Shown here: positions 9,388 to 18,208 of the stretch, in pieces
Position numbering within the stretch: the first letter of the stretch is position 1
How the letters are laid out: each line of letters begins with the position of its first letter
From: Halarcobacter sp.
GTDB lineage: Bacteria; Campylobacterota; Campylobacteria; Campylobacterales; Arcobacteraceae
DNA length: 64,000 nt
Assembly (NCBI GenBank): GCA_030145305.1
Contig: JAQYVX010000002.1
Span: 310,001-374,000, forward strand
Direction of reading: 5' to 3'
The notes under the pieces: generated by a model
Told to the model about the DNA's origin: nothing
Database searches by the model: none
What the model saw: only the letters and a program-made list of their open reading frames with translations
Translations under genes and position numbers: made by a program

Positions 9388-9972
9388 TTAAACCCGTGAT
9401 TGAATAAACTTATCCATTTCAGATACAATTTCTTCAATAGTACCTTCACCACTAATTTGTTTTAAAAGATTTTTTTCACTATAAAATGCTTGAATTTCTT
9501 CTAATGGATCTGTAAATAGTTTCATTCTATTTAAAAATACTTCTTCATTATCATCAGCTCTAACAACTTCAGCATCAGCAGCTCTTCCTAAAACTCTTTG
9601 GAAAGCTGTTTCTTTAGATACTGCAACTTCAATAACATTCATTAATTCAACTTCATCTTCAGTAGCTAAATATTTATCTAACTCAGTCATTTGTTCACCA
9701 CTTCTTGGGTATCCATCAATAATTACAACATCAGTTGGAGCTTTTTTAATTGCACCTACGATTGTTTCAATTACAATTTCAATTGGAACTAAATTTCCTT
9801 TTGAAACATAAGAATCAATTAATTTTCCTTGCTCACTTCCACTAGCAACTTCTGCTCTAAACATATCACCTGTTGAATAATGAGTAATTGTGTCATGCTT
9901 TGCTGCGATTAATTCTGCATCTGTAGTCTTTCCTGAACCTGGTGCCCCAATAATTAAAAATAGTTTTTTCAT
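9388..9972 (-). CDS. adk: Adenylate kinase
   Basis: 194 residues, the short-LID form. It catalyses ATP + AMP = 2 ADP. The P-loop is GAPGSGKT (residues 8-15), the AMP-binding region includes [10 protein letters not shown], and the IIDGYPRS motif and [19 protein letters not shown] form the shortened LID, without zinc Cys. A clear AAGGAAA ribosome site precedes the ATG. Two TATAAT boxes lie upstream (9992-9997 and 10020-10025, minus strand). The CinA-like gene follows directly. Confidence 0.96.
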   Translation of the reverse strand: MKKLFLIIGAPGSGKTTDAELIAAKHDTITHYSTGDMFRAEVASGSEQGKLIDSYVSKGNLVPIEIVIETIVGAIKKAPTDVVIIDGYPRSGEQMTELDKYLATEDEVELMNVIEVAVSKETAFQRVLGRAADAEVVRADDNEEVFLNRMKLFTDPLEEIQAFYSEKNLLKQISGEGTIEEIVSEMDKFIQSRV

Positions 9973-9991
9973 CTAAATTTCCTTGTTAAAT

Positions 9992-9997
9992 ATTATA
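9992..9997 (-). promoter_or_regulatory. -10 element for adk (proximal)
   Basis: TATAAT on the minus strand (context GACTATAATATT), about 20 bp before the adk ATG. A second TATAAT (AGATATAATACG) at 10020-10025 could be an alternative start site. Confidence 0.5.
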
Positions 9998-10019
9998 GTC
10001 TGTTTGTTTGAATTTGCGT

Positions 10020-10025
10020 ATTATA
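10020..10025 (-). promoter_or_regulatory. -10 element for adk (distal)
   Basis: TATAAT on the minus strand, about 48 bp upstream of the adk ATG and just beyond the bioA stop. It would give a leader of about 40 nt. Confidence 0.45.
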
Positions 10026-10037
10026 TCTAATAAAAAC

Positions 10038-11327
10038 TTATATAATTGATTCCACAATTTCATATGTAACATCAATCATTTTATTAAGTTCTTCATCTGT
10101 AAAACAATATGGTGGCATAAAATAGATTGTATTGCCTAAAGGTCTAATATAAACGCCTTTACTTAAAGCTTCTTGAAAAATTTCTAAATTTATTCTTCTA
10201 TTTGAATCTAACTTTTTAAGCTCAATTGCACAAACCATTCCTCTTTGTCTAACTTCAAGAACATTATCTAAAGTTTTAAATCTTTGTGTTTTTTCTCTTA
10301 TTAACTTACTTTTCTTTTTGTTTTCTTCAATTACATTATCTTTTTCAAAAATATCTAATACAGCATTTGCAACTGCACAAGCAATAGTATTTCCTGTATA
10401 AGAATGTGAGTCTAAGAAAGATTTTCCTTCGTTGTAATCACAATAAAAGGCATTATAAATATCATCTGTAAACATTACAACTGAAAGTGGCATATAACCA
10501 CCTGTTATTCCTTTTGATAAGCATAAAAAATCAGGAGTAATATTAGCTTGTTCTATTGCAAACATTGTTCCTGTTCGTCCAAAACCTACAGCAATTTCAT
10601 CTGCAATTAAAAATACACCAAACTCGTCACAAACTGCTCTTAGTTTTGTAATATATGAAGCATCATACATAAGCATTCCACCTGCACATTGAATCAAAGG
10701 CTCAATTACTACAGAAGAAACTTTTCCCTCATTCTCTTTTAAAACTCTTCTCATATCTTCAATTGCTTCATCTTCATCATGAAGTGAAGGAGTTTTTGCA
10801 TGAAGTGCTTTTATTAAAATATCATTATAAATATCTTTATACAATCCTGTATCAGAAACTGCTAATGCTCCCATAGTTTCCCCATGATATGAGTTTTGTA
10901 AAGATACAAATAAAGGTCTGCTTTCACCTTTGTTTTTAAAATACTGAAAAGCCATTTTTAAAGAAATTTCTATAGCACTTGAACCATTATCGGCAAAAAA
11001 TATTTTTTGCAAAGGCTCTGGTGTTAAATCAACTAATCTTTTTGCTAAAGTAATTGCTGGTTTATGAGTAAAACCTGCAAAAATAACGTGTTCTAAATCT
11101 TGTAATTGTTCATTTATTTTTTGATTTATATAATCATTACTATGTCCAAAAATATTTACCCACCATGAACTAATACAATCTAAATATACATTCTCTTCAA
11201 AGTCTTCAATATATGAAGCTTTTCCTTTTTTTATTGGTATCAAAGGAAGTTTTTCATAATCTTTCATTTGCGAACAAGGATGAAAAATGTGTTTTAAATC
11301 TTCATCCATTAATTCTTTATTTGTCAT
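10038..11327 (-). CDS. bioA: Adenosylmethionine--8-amino-7-oxononanoate aminotransferase
   Basis: 429 residues, the full length for this class III PLP aminotransferase, which makes 7,8-diaminopelargonate in biotin synthesis using S-adenosylmethionine as amino donor. Motifs: DCISSWWVNIFGHSN near residue 50, FFADNGSSAIEISLKMAF, LQNSYHGETMGALAVSD, LIADEIAVGFGRTG and the PLP-lysine motif LSKGITGGYMPLS. The IADEI Asp and the Lys of LSKG are both present. No other biotin genes are nearby in the window. Confidence 0.95.
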   Translation of the reverse strand: MTNKELMDEDLKHIFHPCSQMKDYEKLPLIPIKKGKASYIEDFEENVYLDCISSWWVNIFGHSNDYINQKINEQLQDLEHVIFAGFTHKPAITLAKRLVDLTPEPLQKIFFADNGSSAIEISLKMAFQYFKNKGESRPLFVSLQNSYHGETMGALAVSDTGLYKDIYNDILIKALHAKTPSLHDEDEAIEDMRRVLKENEGKVSSVVIEPLIQCAGGMLMYDASYITKLRAVCDEFGVFLIADEIAVGFGRTGTMFAIEQANITPDFLCLSKGITGGYMPLSVVMFTDDIYNAFYCDYNEGKSFLDSHSYTGNTIACAVANAVLDIFEKDNVIEENKKKSKLIREKTQRFKTLDNVLEVRQRGMVCAIELKKLDSNRRINLEIFQEALSKGVYIRPLGNTIYFMPPYCFTDEELNKMIDVTYEIVESII

Positions 11328-11407
11328 ATTATTCTCCAGTTCTATCTATTTTTCTTTTTATATTTTTACTAAAAAGTTCAAAAAAAATTGTGATTTTATT
11401 TTTGTAT

Positions 11408-11462
11408 CCTAGCACTTTTTTTATAATAGTTCGATAATTTATATTTATAAAAAAGTGCTAGG
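11408..11462. repeat. Long inverted repeat upstream of bioA
   Basis: Two arms, CCTAGCACTTTTTTTATAA (11408-11426) and its near-perfect reverse complement (11445-11462), are separated by about 18 bases. The match extends outwards as GTA(T)CCTAGCAC with a single bulge. It lies in the 209-bp gap between the ygiQ end and the bioA start. The stem is not followed by a T-run on the transcribed strand, so it is not an ordinary terminator. Confidence 0.8.
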
Positions 11463-11466
11463 TACA

Positions 11467-11522
11467 ACTTTTGTTTTAAATCTTTTTTTTTGCCTTTTCT
11501 AAGGCAAAATTAAACAAAAGTT
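11467..11522. repeat. Nested inverted repeat after the YgiQ-type gene
   Basis: Outer arms AACTTTTGTTTTA (11467-11479) and TAAACAAAAGTT (11511-11522) enclose a second hairpin, TTTTGCCTT-TTCT-AAGGCAAAA (about 11488-11509). It is immediately downstream of the YgiQ-type gene on the minus strand and may end that transcript, although the T-run lies on the wrong side for a classical intrinsic terminator. Confidence 0.6.
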
Positions 11523-11536
11523 TATATTTTATTTTT

Positions 11537-13291
11537 CTAGCTTTGCATTCCAGGAGAGCCTTGTTTTCTTCTTTGATAATATTTTTTATCAATTACTATA
11601 TCTTTTTGCTTCTCTTTTCTAAGTCTATCTTTTTCTACAAAAATAGGTTTTCTTGTTTCTGGGTCTAGCTCTGTATAGTACATCACAGCAGAATATGTAC
11701 TTGGAGTTGGAGTAAAGACTTGTGCTTGTTCTGGATTCATTTTAAGTTCATGAGTTGTAAATTGTTTTAAATCATGCATATCTTTTTCTTCACATCCTGG
11801 ATGTGCTGCAATTAAATAATAAGTTAAAAACTGTTTTTTACCAGATTCTTTATTTAATTTATCATACATCTTTTTAAACTCAATTAAGGGTTGTTTTCCA
11901 GGTTTACCCATTAGCTTTAAAACTCTGTCCGAAGTATGCTCAGGAGCTACTTTCATCTGTCCTGAGATATGGTGATCAACTAACTCTTTTAAATACTCTT
12001 CTCCATGTTTTTTATCAGCAGGAATAAAATCATATCTAAGGCCAGAAGCTACAAAAGCTTTTTTAATACCAGGAACTTTTCTAATATCCCTTAAAAGTTT
12101 TAAATGTCTAGAATGATCAACTTTCATAACCTTACAAAGCCTGTCATAATCTACACACCTAATATCATCACAAGTACCTTTTTTAAGCTTTTTCCCACAC
12201 TCATAACCATACATATTGGCAGTTGGTCCTCCAACATCTGAGATAATACCTTTAAAGTCTTTTAGTTTTGTAAACTCTTTTGCTTCTTCTAAAATATTTT
12301 TTTCACTTCTTGTTCTTATTGTTCGCCCTTGATGAACTCCAATTGCACAAAAATTACACTCTCCCCAACATCCATGATGTGTTTGAATAGAAAATTTAAT
12401 AGTCTCTAAACACTTTACTTTTCCCTCTGGTTTATGATGAGGATGTAAATCTCTTTGATATGGATACATAGCAATTTCATCCATCTCTTTTTCATCTAAA
12501 TAATCACAAGGTGGCGTTTGAATAGAGTATCTAGTATCAATTTTTTGGCAAAGTCCTTTTGCAGATATTGGGTCATTATTTTGATAAAAAGCATCAAAAA
12601 GATCAATATATTTTTCTTTATCTTTTAAGCATTCATCATGACTTGGAATTTGAAGATATTCTTCAACTGGTTCTTTTGAAATATAACAAATTCCTCTAAC
12701 ATTTTTTGGGTCTTCACCATTTGCAAGAGCTGTCGTAAACTCTCTAATTGCAATCTCACCCATTCCATAAATTAAATAATCAGCTTTTGCATCGAATAAA
12801 ATTGGTTTTCTTAATTTATTTGACCAAAAATCATAATGCGTTACTCGTCTAAGGCTAGCTTCAATTCCACCTAAAACAATAGGAACTGTATTTTTATATT
12901 TTTGTCTAAGAAGATTTGTATAAACTAAAGTTGCTCTATCAGGTCGTTTATCATTTTTCCCACCAGGAGTATAATCATCAGAGTTTCTAAATTTCTTTGT
13001 TGCAGTGTAATTTGAAACCATTGAATCAATACTTCCACCACTAACTCCCCAATAAAGTTTTGGTTCGCCTAATCTTTTTATATCATCTGTTTTAATATTA
13101 GGTTGTCCTATAATTCCAACTTTAAAGCCAAGTGTTTCTAAAATACGTCCAACTACAGCAACACCAATAAAAGGTGAATCTATATAAGCATCGCCACTTA
13201 TTAAAATTACATCACATTGATCCCAACCAAGGGCATTCATTTCTTCTTTCGTAGTGGGTAAAAATCTACCTGCTCCGTTTATTTTACTCAT
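11537..13291 (-). CDS. YgiQ family radical SAM protein
   Basis: 584 residues of the UPF0313/YgiQ family, radical SAM enzymes of unknown reaction. An N-terminal cobalamin-binding-like Rossmann region (about 1-200: VILISGDAYIDSPFIGVAVVGRIL) precedes the radical SAM core. The [4Fe-4S] ligands are in HHGCWGECNFCAIGVHQGR (CX3CX2C, about residue 310). A second Cys group (CGKKLKKGTCDDIRCVDYDRLC) is typical of the family. The C-terminal segment (TPTPSTYSAVMYYTELDP) matches family members. The length is slightly below the usual 600-700. No neighbour hints at a substrate. Confidence 0.9.
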   Translation of the reverse strand: MSKINGAGRFLPTTKEEMNALGWDQCDVILISGDAYIDSPFIGVAVVGRILETLGFKVGIIGQPNIKTDDIKRLGEPKLYWGVSGGSIDSMVSNYTATKKFRNSDDYTPGGKNDKRPDRATLVYTNLLRQKYKNTVPIVLGGIEASLRRVTHYDFWSNKLRKPILFDAKADYLIYGMGEIAIREFTTALANGEDPKNVRGICYISKEPVEEYLQIPSHDECLKDKEKYIDLFDAFYQNNDPISAKGLCQKIDTRYSIQTPPCDYLDEKEMDEIAMYPYQRDLHPHHKPEGKVKCLETIKFSIQTHHGCWGECNFCAIGVHQGRTIRTRSEKNILEEAKEFTKLKDFKGIISDVGGPTANMYGYECGKKLKKGTCDDIRCVDYDRLCKVMKVDHSRHLKLLRDIRKVPGIKKAFVASGLRYDFIPADKKHGEEYLKELVDHHISGQMKVAPEHTSDRVLKLMGKPGKQPLIEFKKMYDKLNKESGKKQFLTYYLIAAHPGCEEKDMHDLKQFTTHELKMNPEQAQVFTPTPSTYSAVMYYTELDPETRKPIFVEKDRLRKEKQKDIVIDKKYYQRRKQGSPGMQS

Positions 13292-13409
13292 AAATCTTCT
13301 TTTTATTAATCTGTTAGGCTCTTAAGTTATTGAGCTTTTTTTGTATTGTGCCTTAATCTATTTTAACTACAACTATAAAGAAAATATTAGATTTTAAGAT
13401 TGTAGTTTT

Positions 13410-14216
13410 TCAAAAATTTGAGATTTGTCTAGTAAAGACATATAAGTTTGATTTCCAATTTTTGGAATATATATCAACTTCTACAATCTTTCCATTTATA
13501 TGTCCACTTATTGATTGTCCAATAGCGTACAAGCTATTTTTTTCAATAACTATATGTTTAATATGCTCTTTTTCTGATAGATTTATAATATTTGGCACTT
13601 CTGAAATATTAAGATATCTATTCTCTTTATGATATATATTTAATCTAAATCTCTTTGCAAAATAGTCTAATTGATTATTAAATACAAAGAAGCCATAAAC
13701 TTCACTATTATCAAGTCTTCTTTTTATATGTAAATAAACTTCATCAATTTCATTTAAAAATTTTTCATAGTTTTCTTTTAATACATGCCTATCATAATAT
13801 CTTATTCTAGCAAGTTCTTCATATATATTTTTGGCTATTTCTCTTACTAATATTGGATCAAACCAAATATAAGGATTTTCTTTATTGGTTTTAGTTCTTA
13901 GTTTTTCTATATTTTTACTAATATCAATAACTTTTAAATCTTTATTTATAGATTTAAACTTTTCTTCTATAAGTTTTTCATCTTCTAAATTTAGTTTAAA
14001 ATAATACTGATTACTAGCTAAAGATTCTACTAAGTCTTTATTTTTAAAATTAAACTTTCTTGTTCTATCAAAAACTACTTTTACATAAATATTCTTACTT
14101 GCAATTTTTTCAATAAAATATTTTTCAATTGGATGGGTAACAGTTATAGAAGTTTTTGCAAAAATGAAGAGAGGGTTTGTAAGAAAAAGCAATAATATGA
14201 AAAGAATTTTATACAT
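13410..14216 (-). CDS. ZnuA-family substrate-binding protein with metal ligands missing
   Basis: 268 residues with a clear signal peptide (ILFILLLFLTNPLFIFA). The fold markers are those of cluster A-I metal-binding proteins: an N-terminal TVTHPIEKYFIEKI, the middle ENPYIWFDPILVREIAKNI (family NPHxWLDP), FVFNNQLDYFAKRF (family FHPAFGYFA) and a final GKIVEVDIY. The His of NPHxW is Tyr, the His of FHP is Asn, and no His replaces the PHxYEP ligand; only the late Asp remains. There is no acidic His-rich loop and no permease or ATPase gene beside it. It may bind a different ligand or have a structural role. Confidence 0.7.
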   Translation of the reverse strand: MYKILFILLLFLTNPLFIFAKTSITVTHPIEKYFIEKIASKNIYVKVVFDRTRKFNFKNKDLVESLASNQYYFKLNLEDEKLIEEKFKSINKDLKVIDISKNIEKLRTKTNKENPYIWFDPILVREIAKNIYEELARIRYYDRHVLKENYEKFLNEIDEVYLHIKRRLDNSEVYGFFVFNNQLDYFAKRFRLNIYHKENRYLNISEVPNIINLSEKEHIKHIVIEKNSLYAIGQSISGHINGKIVEVDIYSKNWKSNLYVFTRQISNF

Positions 14217-14248
14217 ATTATTGCCTTTTTTAAAAATATAATTTGGTG

Positions 14249-16003
14249 TTAAGCTTCTAAGTTTTTTCTAATTCTTAAACTTAAATCTTTTAATTGTTCA
14301 GCATCAACAGGACTTGGAGCACCTGTTAATAAACATTGAGCTTTTTGAGTTTTAGGGAAAGCAATTACATCTCTAATAGAATCAGTTCCAGCTAAAAGCA
14401 TAATCATTCTATCAAGTCCCATTGCAAATCCACCATGCGATGGAGCTCCATATTGAAGGGCATTAAGTAAGAAACCAAATTTTTCATCTGCTTCTTCTTT
14501 TGAAATCCCCATTAATTCAAATACTTTTGATTGAATCTCTTCTTTATGAATTCTTATACTTCCACCACCTAGCTCCATACCATTTAATACAATATCGTAT
14601 GCAATAGATTCAATAGCCTCTAAATCACTTACATCATCAAGTGATTTAGGCATTGTAAATGGATGGTGAAGTGCTTTTGTTTTACCATCTTCAATTTCAA
14701 ACATAGGGAAATCAACAACCCATAAAAATTCATAAGCATCAGCAGGAATAGAGTTTGTTTGCTCTGCAAGGTAAAGTCTAAATCTTCCCATATAATCCCA
14801 TACAGTTTTTTTATCACCAGCTCCAAAGAATACTACATCACCAACTTCAAGCTCTGTAACTTTTACAATTTCTTCTAAATCTGCTTCACTGAAGAATTTA
14901 GTTAAAGGACCTTTAAGACCATCTTCTTTCATTTGGAAATAACCAAGACCTTTAGCTCCAAATTTTCTAACGTAATCTTCAAAACCTTTCATTTGTCTTT
15001 TAGAGAAAATATTATCTCCGTTTGGACATTTAAGAGCTTTGATTCTATTCTTCTTTTTATCTTTTGCTATATCTGCAAAAATTTCATTTGTTGAGTTAGC
15101 AAAAATATCAATTACATCAACTAATGGCATGTCAAATCTGATATCAGGTTTATCTGAACCGTATTTTTCCATTGCATCCCAGTATCTCATTCTTGGGAAA
15201 GTTGAAGGTACTGTTTTTCCACATTTTGTAAATACATCATAAATTAATTTTTCTGCAACTTTCATAATGTCTTCTTGATTACAAAAAGACATTTCAACAT
15301 CTATTTGAGTAAATTCAGGTTGTCTATCAGCTCTTAAATCTTCATCTCTAAAACATTTAGCAATTTGAAAATATTTATCAAAACCAGCAACCATTAATAA
15401 TTGTTTAAAAAGCTGTGGAGATTGTGGAAGCGCATAAAACTCTCCACCATGAACTCTTGATGGTACTAAATAATCTCTAGCTCCCTCAGGAGTTGATTTA
15501 GTTAAAATTGGAGTTTCAACATCTAAAAATCCTAATTCATCTAATGTATTTCTAACTTGAATAGCAGCTTTAGATCTTAATTGAAAAATATCAAACATTT
15601 TTGTAGATCTTAGTTCTAAAAATCTATTTCTTAATTTAATTTCATCATTTACTTTTTCATCATTTAAATCAAAAGGCATTGGCTTAGATTTATTTTCAAT
15701 AACAAGTTTTTCTAAAATAATTTCAATTTTTCCAGTTACTAAATTTGGATTTTCTAATCCTTCTCCTCTAGCTCTTACTTTTCCACTTGCAATTAAAACA
15801 AATTCATCTCTAACTGTTTCTGCAACTTCTAAAGCTTCTTTACAATCAGCTGGATCTGCTACAAGTTGAACTAATCCACCTTTATCTCTTAAATCTATAA
15901 ATATAATTCCACCGTGATCTCGTCTACTATTTACCCAACCTGCAACAGTAACTGTTTCACCAATGTTATTTTCGTTTATTTCTGTACAATAATGCGTTCT
16001 CAA
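14249..16003 (-). CDS. aspS: Aspartyl-tRNA synthetase
   Basis: 584 residues, full length for the bacterial class IIb enzyme that charges tRNA-Asp. The start is TTG at 16003, with a GGAG ribosome site about 6 bases upstream. The order is an OB-fold anticodon domain (about 1-105, [23 protein letters not shown]), class II motif 2 ([18 protein letters not shown]), the GAD insertion (about 290-400) and motif 3 ([16 protein letters not shown]). In this phylum the enzyme is commonly non-discriminating and also charges tRNA-Asn for GatCAB, but sequence alone does not settle that here. A TATAAT lies at 16048-16053. Confidence 0.97.
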   Translation of the reverse strand: MRTHYCTEINENNIGETVTVAGWVNSRRDHGGIIFIDLRDKGGLVQLVADPADCKEALEVAETVRDEFVLIASGKVRARGEGLENPNLVTGKIEIILEKLVIENKSKPMPFDLNDEKVNDEIKLRNRFLELRSTKMFDIFQLRSKAAIQVRNTLDELGFLDVETPILTKSTPEGARDYLVPSRVHGGEFYALPQSPQLFKQLLMVAGFDKYFQIAKCFRDEDLRADRQPEFTQIDVEMSFCNQEDIMKVAEKLIYDVFTKCGKTVPSTFPRMRYWDAMEKYGSDKPDIRFDMPLVDVIDIFANSTNEIFADIAKDKKKNRIKALKCPNGDNIFSKRQMKGFEDYVRKFGAKGLGYFQMKEDGLKGPLTKFFSEADLEEIVKVTELEVGDVVFFGAGDKKTVWDYMGRFRLYLAEQTNSIPADAYEFLWVVDFPMFEIEDGKTKALHHPFTMPKSLDDVSDLEAIESIAYDIVLNGMELGGGSIRIHKEEIQSKVFELMGISKEEADEKFGFLLNALQYGAPSHGGFAMGLDRMIMLLAGTDSIRDVIAFPKTQKAQCLLTGAPSPVDAEQLKDLSLRIRKNLEA

Positions 16004-16047
16004 ATTTGACTCCGTCTTTTATTCTTTTTTATTTACTAATATTCGCG

Positions 16048-16053
16048 ATTATA
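16048..16053 (-). promoter_or_regulatory. -10 element for aspS
   Basis: TATAAT on the minus strand (context TAGATATAATCGCG), 45 bp upstream of the aspS TTG start, in the 69-bp gap after the lipoprotein gene. Confidence 0.5.
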
Positions 16054-16072
16054 TCTAAATATTACTTATTCT

Positions 16073-17179
16073 TCAATCTGTTAATACTTTTTGGAAACCG
16101 TAAAAAGTACTTCTATATAGTGTTTGTTTATAATTAACTTGATTATCAACTAAATCTATTTTTATAAATCTAGGTTCCATACTATTGCTATTATCATTGA
16201 TTAAATAATCAATTCCAATTAAAGAAGAATAATCAACCCAGTTGTAAGTAATATCTGAGCCTAATAGTTTTGCATAATCTTCAATATAATTATCAACCTC
16301 CGAAATTGAACTTACCACATAAAAATTCTCTCTATCTCTTTCTTGTGTAAGTTTTAATAAAAGAGGATTATAGTTTAACTGTGTAGATAAAATTTTTGAA
16401 GGAGAAATTTCATAAGCTGTTAATTGTGTCATTATAATTGAAGATTTGATTATTGGAGTATTTAATAAAACAGTAGAGCCAATAATTCTTTCATCATTCA
16501 TAATATATTTAAATCTATTGTTATTTCTTGCAATCTCTTTTACAATTGAAGGTCCAAAAGTATTTAAATATGAGTCTTTTAATTTATTACCTAAATAAGA
16601 GTTTATATAAAACATAGAGTTTTTATCACTTGCTATAGTTTGAAGTAATTCAATCTGTTTTTGATATGAAATTCCACCAAAAACAAAATTATCATTATCA
16701 GTATTTATTTCTTCTTTATTTATTAAAGGAAAATATATTTTAAGATTTTCAGATCCTTCTACTGAATTTAAAAGATTAAAACCATTTTTAGTAAAAAGTG
16801 CAATTACTTTTGTATAAGCTTTATCCTTTAAACTATTTAATTGAGTAAGAATAGATTCTAAACTTTCATCTTTTGTATCAAAGGTTTCAATTTGAAATTT
16901 TTTATTATTAAACAATAAATATGCACTAATAGTACTAATTGTAGATTTTGCATATTTCCCAACTACTTTAGAAGGATAAATAACCGCAATCCTATTTAAT
17001 GAAGTATTTTCCAAAAGGAAATCCTCAGATTCAATATCTAAAGGTTCAATTAAAACTTGTTCTTTAAGAACTTCTGTTTGTTTTTCATCTATTGTAGATG
17101 GTTTGGAAACAACAATAGGCTTTTGTGCACAGGCTACGAATAGAAAAAATGAGCATAAAATAAGTATAAAATTTTTCAA
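16073..17179 (-). CDS. LpoA-like lipoprotein (periplasmic-binding-protein fold)
   Basis: 368 residues beginning with a lipoprotein signal peptide (ILILCSFFLFVAC, lipobox Cys at about residue 17). After a linker, about residues 60-365 show the pattern of type I periplasmic-binding folds: RIAVIYPSKVVGKYAKSTIS, KVIALFTKNGFN, FVFGGISYQKQIELLQTI, SMFYINSYLGNKL. This resembles the C-terminal domain of LpoA, the outer-membrane activator of PBP1A, but lacks its TPR part. A role in cell-wall synthesis is inferred only. The gene starts 4 bp inside the stop of the uracil-DNA glycosylase-like gene, so they form an operon. Confidence 0.65.
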   Translation of the reverse strand: MKNFILILCSFFLFVACAQKPIVVSKPSTIDEKQTEVLKEQVLIEPLDIESEDFLLENTSLNRIAVIYPSKVVGKYAKSTISTISAYLLFNNKKFQIETFDTKDESLESILTQLNSLKDKAYTKVIALFTKNGFNLLNSVEGSENLKIYFPLINKEEINTDNDNFVFGGISYQKQIELLQTIASDKNSMFYINSYLGNKLKDSYLNTFGPSIVKEIARNNNRFKYIMNDERIIGSTVLLNTPIIKSSIIMTQLTAYEISPSKILSTQLNYNPLLLKLTQERDRENFYVVSSISEVDNYIEDYAKLLGSDITYNWVDYSSLIGIDYLINDNSNSMEPRFIKIDLVDNQVNYKQTLYRSTFYGFQKVLTD

Positions 17180-17841
17180 TTTAACTCCAAAATAGATTTA
17201 ATTTTTAGCATATCATAATATGCTTCTTTTTTTGATGATGGATTACGTAAAAGATAAGAAACACTATGTGTTGGAACCAATTTATAGTTTTTAAAACTCA
17301 TAATTTGACCTCTTACTTGATTTAAAGAACTTGTATCATTACATAAAAATTGATATGCTTTTTCTCCAAAAGTAACAATTAATTTTGGATTAATCAAATC
17401 TATTTGTTTATGTAAATAAGTGCTACAAGAGTTATAAGAAGAGGCATCCATTCCATTAGAACTTTTACACTTAACTAAAGTCGTAATATAAACATCTTCT
17501 TTTTTTAAAGACAATACATTCTCTATCATTTTAGATAATTGTTCTCCTGTTTTTCCAACAAAAAAACTTTTTAATTCATCCTCAGTAGAAGTTGGTTCAT
17601 CAAATATCAACATTAAAGATGCATTTAAATTACCCTCTCCAAAAAGAATATTTTTTCTTGTTTTAGATAATTCACATAAATAACAGTTCTCCACTAAATT
17701 TTTTAGTTCATACATATTATTTGGTAACATACTACTATTTACTTCTTGATTAGAAAGTTTTAACATTCCATGATAATCATAACCAATAGATTTTAAGAAA
17801 TTTAATTGGTATAAAACTTTTTCTTTAACTGCTTTTGTCAT
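17176..17841 (-). CDS. Uracil-DNA glycosylase superfamily protein (family 4-like, altered active-site motif)
   Basis: 221 residues. Four Cys at family-4 positions (CYLC near residue 53; one in VKCKSS; one in YNSCSTYL) could hold an [4Fe-4S] cluster. The block FFVGKTGEQLSKMI matches FVGxAGxLL, and THSVSYLLRNP matches the C-terminal HPxYLLRNP motif with its His kept but Pro replaced. The GEAPG motif that positions the catalytic Glu reads FDEPT. Fold and family are therefore clear, but uracil excision is not assured; some relatives are attached to phage polymerases or have other substrates. It starts divergently from the HTH gene and is coupled to the LpoA-like gene. Confidence 0.75.
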   Translation of the reverse strand: MTKAVKEKVLYQLNFLKSIGYDYHGMLKLSNQEVNSSMLPNNMYELKNLVENCYLCELSKTRKNILFGEGNLNASLMLIFDEPTSTEDELKSFFVGKTGEQLSKMIENVLSLKKEDVYITTLVKCKSSNGMDASSYNSCSTYLHKQIDLINPKLIVTFGEKAYQFLCNDTSSLNQVRGQIMSFKNYKLVPTHSVSYLLRNPSSKKEAYYDMLKIKSILELN

Positions 17842-17888
17842 GCAAAAGTTTACAAAAAATCTACTTTTAAGCTTATTTGTTCCATTAT

Positions 17889-17927
17889 TACATACAAAAA
17901 TTAATATAAAATTGACTTTTGTATGTA
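17889..17927. promoter_or_regulatory. 11-bp inverted repeat, probable operator
   Basis: TACATACAAAA (17889-17899) and its exact complement TTTTGTATGTA (17917-17927), centre to centre 28 bp. The right arm lies in the spacer of the 17912-17940 promoter and the left arm lies upstream of it, towards the divergent glycosylase gene. This is the layout expected for a repressor or activator site, probably for the HTH protein encoded at 17963. Confidence 0.6.
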
Positions 17928-17940
17928 TTATTTGTACAAT
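17912..17940 (+). promoter_or_regulatory. Near-consensus sigma-70 promoter of the small HTH gene
   Basis: TTGACT (17912-17917), a 17-base spacer, then TACAAT (17935-17940). Good -35 boxes are rare in this phylum, so this promoter is unusually strong. The predicted start near 17947 leaves a leader of about 16 nt, with an AGGAA ribosome site before the ATG at 17963. Confidence 0.7.
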
Positions 17941-17962
17941 GTGTTATCTTTTAGGAAATAAA

Positions 17963-18172
17963 ATGTCAATACCAAGCTTAAGAAAATTAGAATCAGATTT
18001 AGAAGTGAATAAAACAACACTACAGAATTGGAAAAAAAATAGACCAAAATTGTATGAGTTTATAATTGAATCATATAAAAATAAAGAATTAGTAAAAAAA
18101 CATTTGGATTTTATGTTAGAACAGAAAAAAACTATTGAAGAAGAGATTGATTTAATAAAAAATAGAGTATAA
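17963..18172 (+). CDS. Small HTH-like DNA-binding protein
   Basis: 69 residues starting at ATG 17963; a longer frame from 17840 crosses the promoter and is not real. Residues 1-30 (SIPSLRKLESDLEVNKTTLQNWKKN) have the spacing of a helix-turn-helix with LEVNKTTLQNW as turn and recognition helix. Residues 32-69 are a charged helix (KLYEFIIESY...KKTIEEEIDLIKNRV) suited to dimerisation. It has its own strong promoter with an overlapping inverted repeat, so autoregulation and control of the divergent glycosylase-lipoprotein operon are likely. I recognise no named family. Confidence 0.7.
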   Translation: MSIPSLRKLESDLEVNKTTLQNWKKNRPKLYEFIIESYKNKELVKKHLDFMLEQKKTIEEEIDLIKNRV

Positions 18173-18202
18173 AAAAGAGATACCTTAGACTAAGGTATCT
18201 CT
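18171..18202 (-). terminator. Terminator of the S10-spc operon
   Basis: A perfect 12-bp stem, AGAGATACCTTA (18176-18187) and TAAGGTATCTCT (18191-18202), with a 3-base loop. On the minus strand it is followed by T6 and lies just after the infA stop. It may also serve the converging HTH gene. Confidence 0.85.
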
Positions 18203-18208
18203 AAATAA

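Noticed and set aside
13319-13345. GCTC...GAGC stem followed by T-run on the plus strand
   Set aside because: No plus-strand gene precedes it; both flanking genes are on the minus strand, so it is probably not a terminator in use.
17840-17962. N-terminal extension of the small HTH gene frame
   Set aside because: It runs through the promoter (17912-17940) and operator. The ATG at 17963 with AGGAA is the real start.
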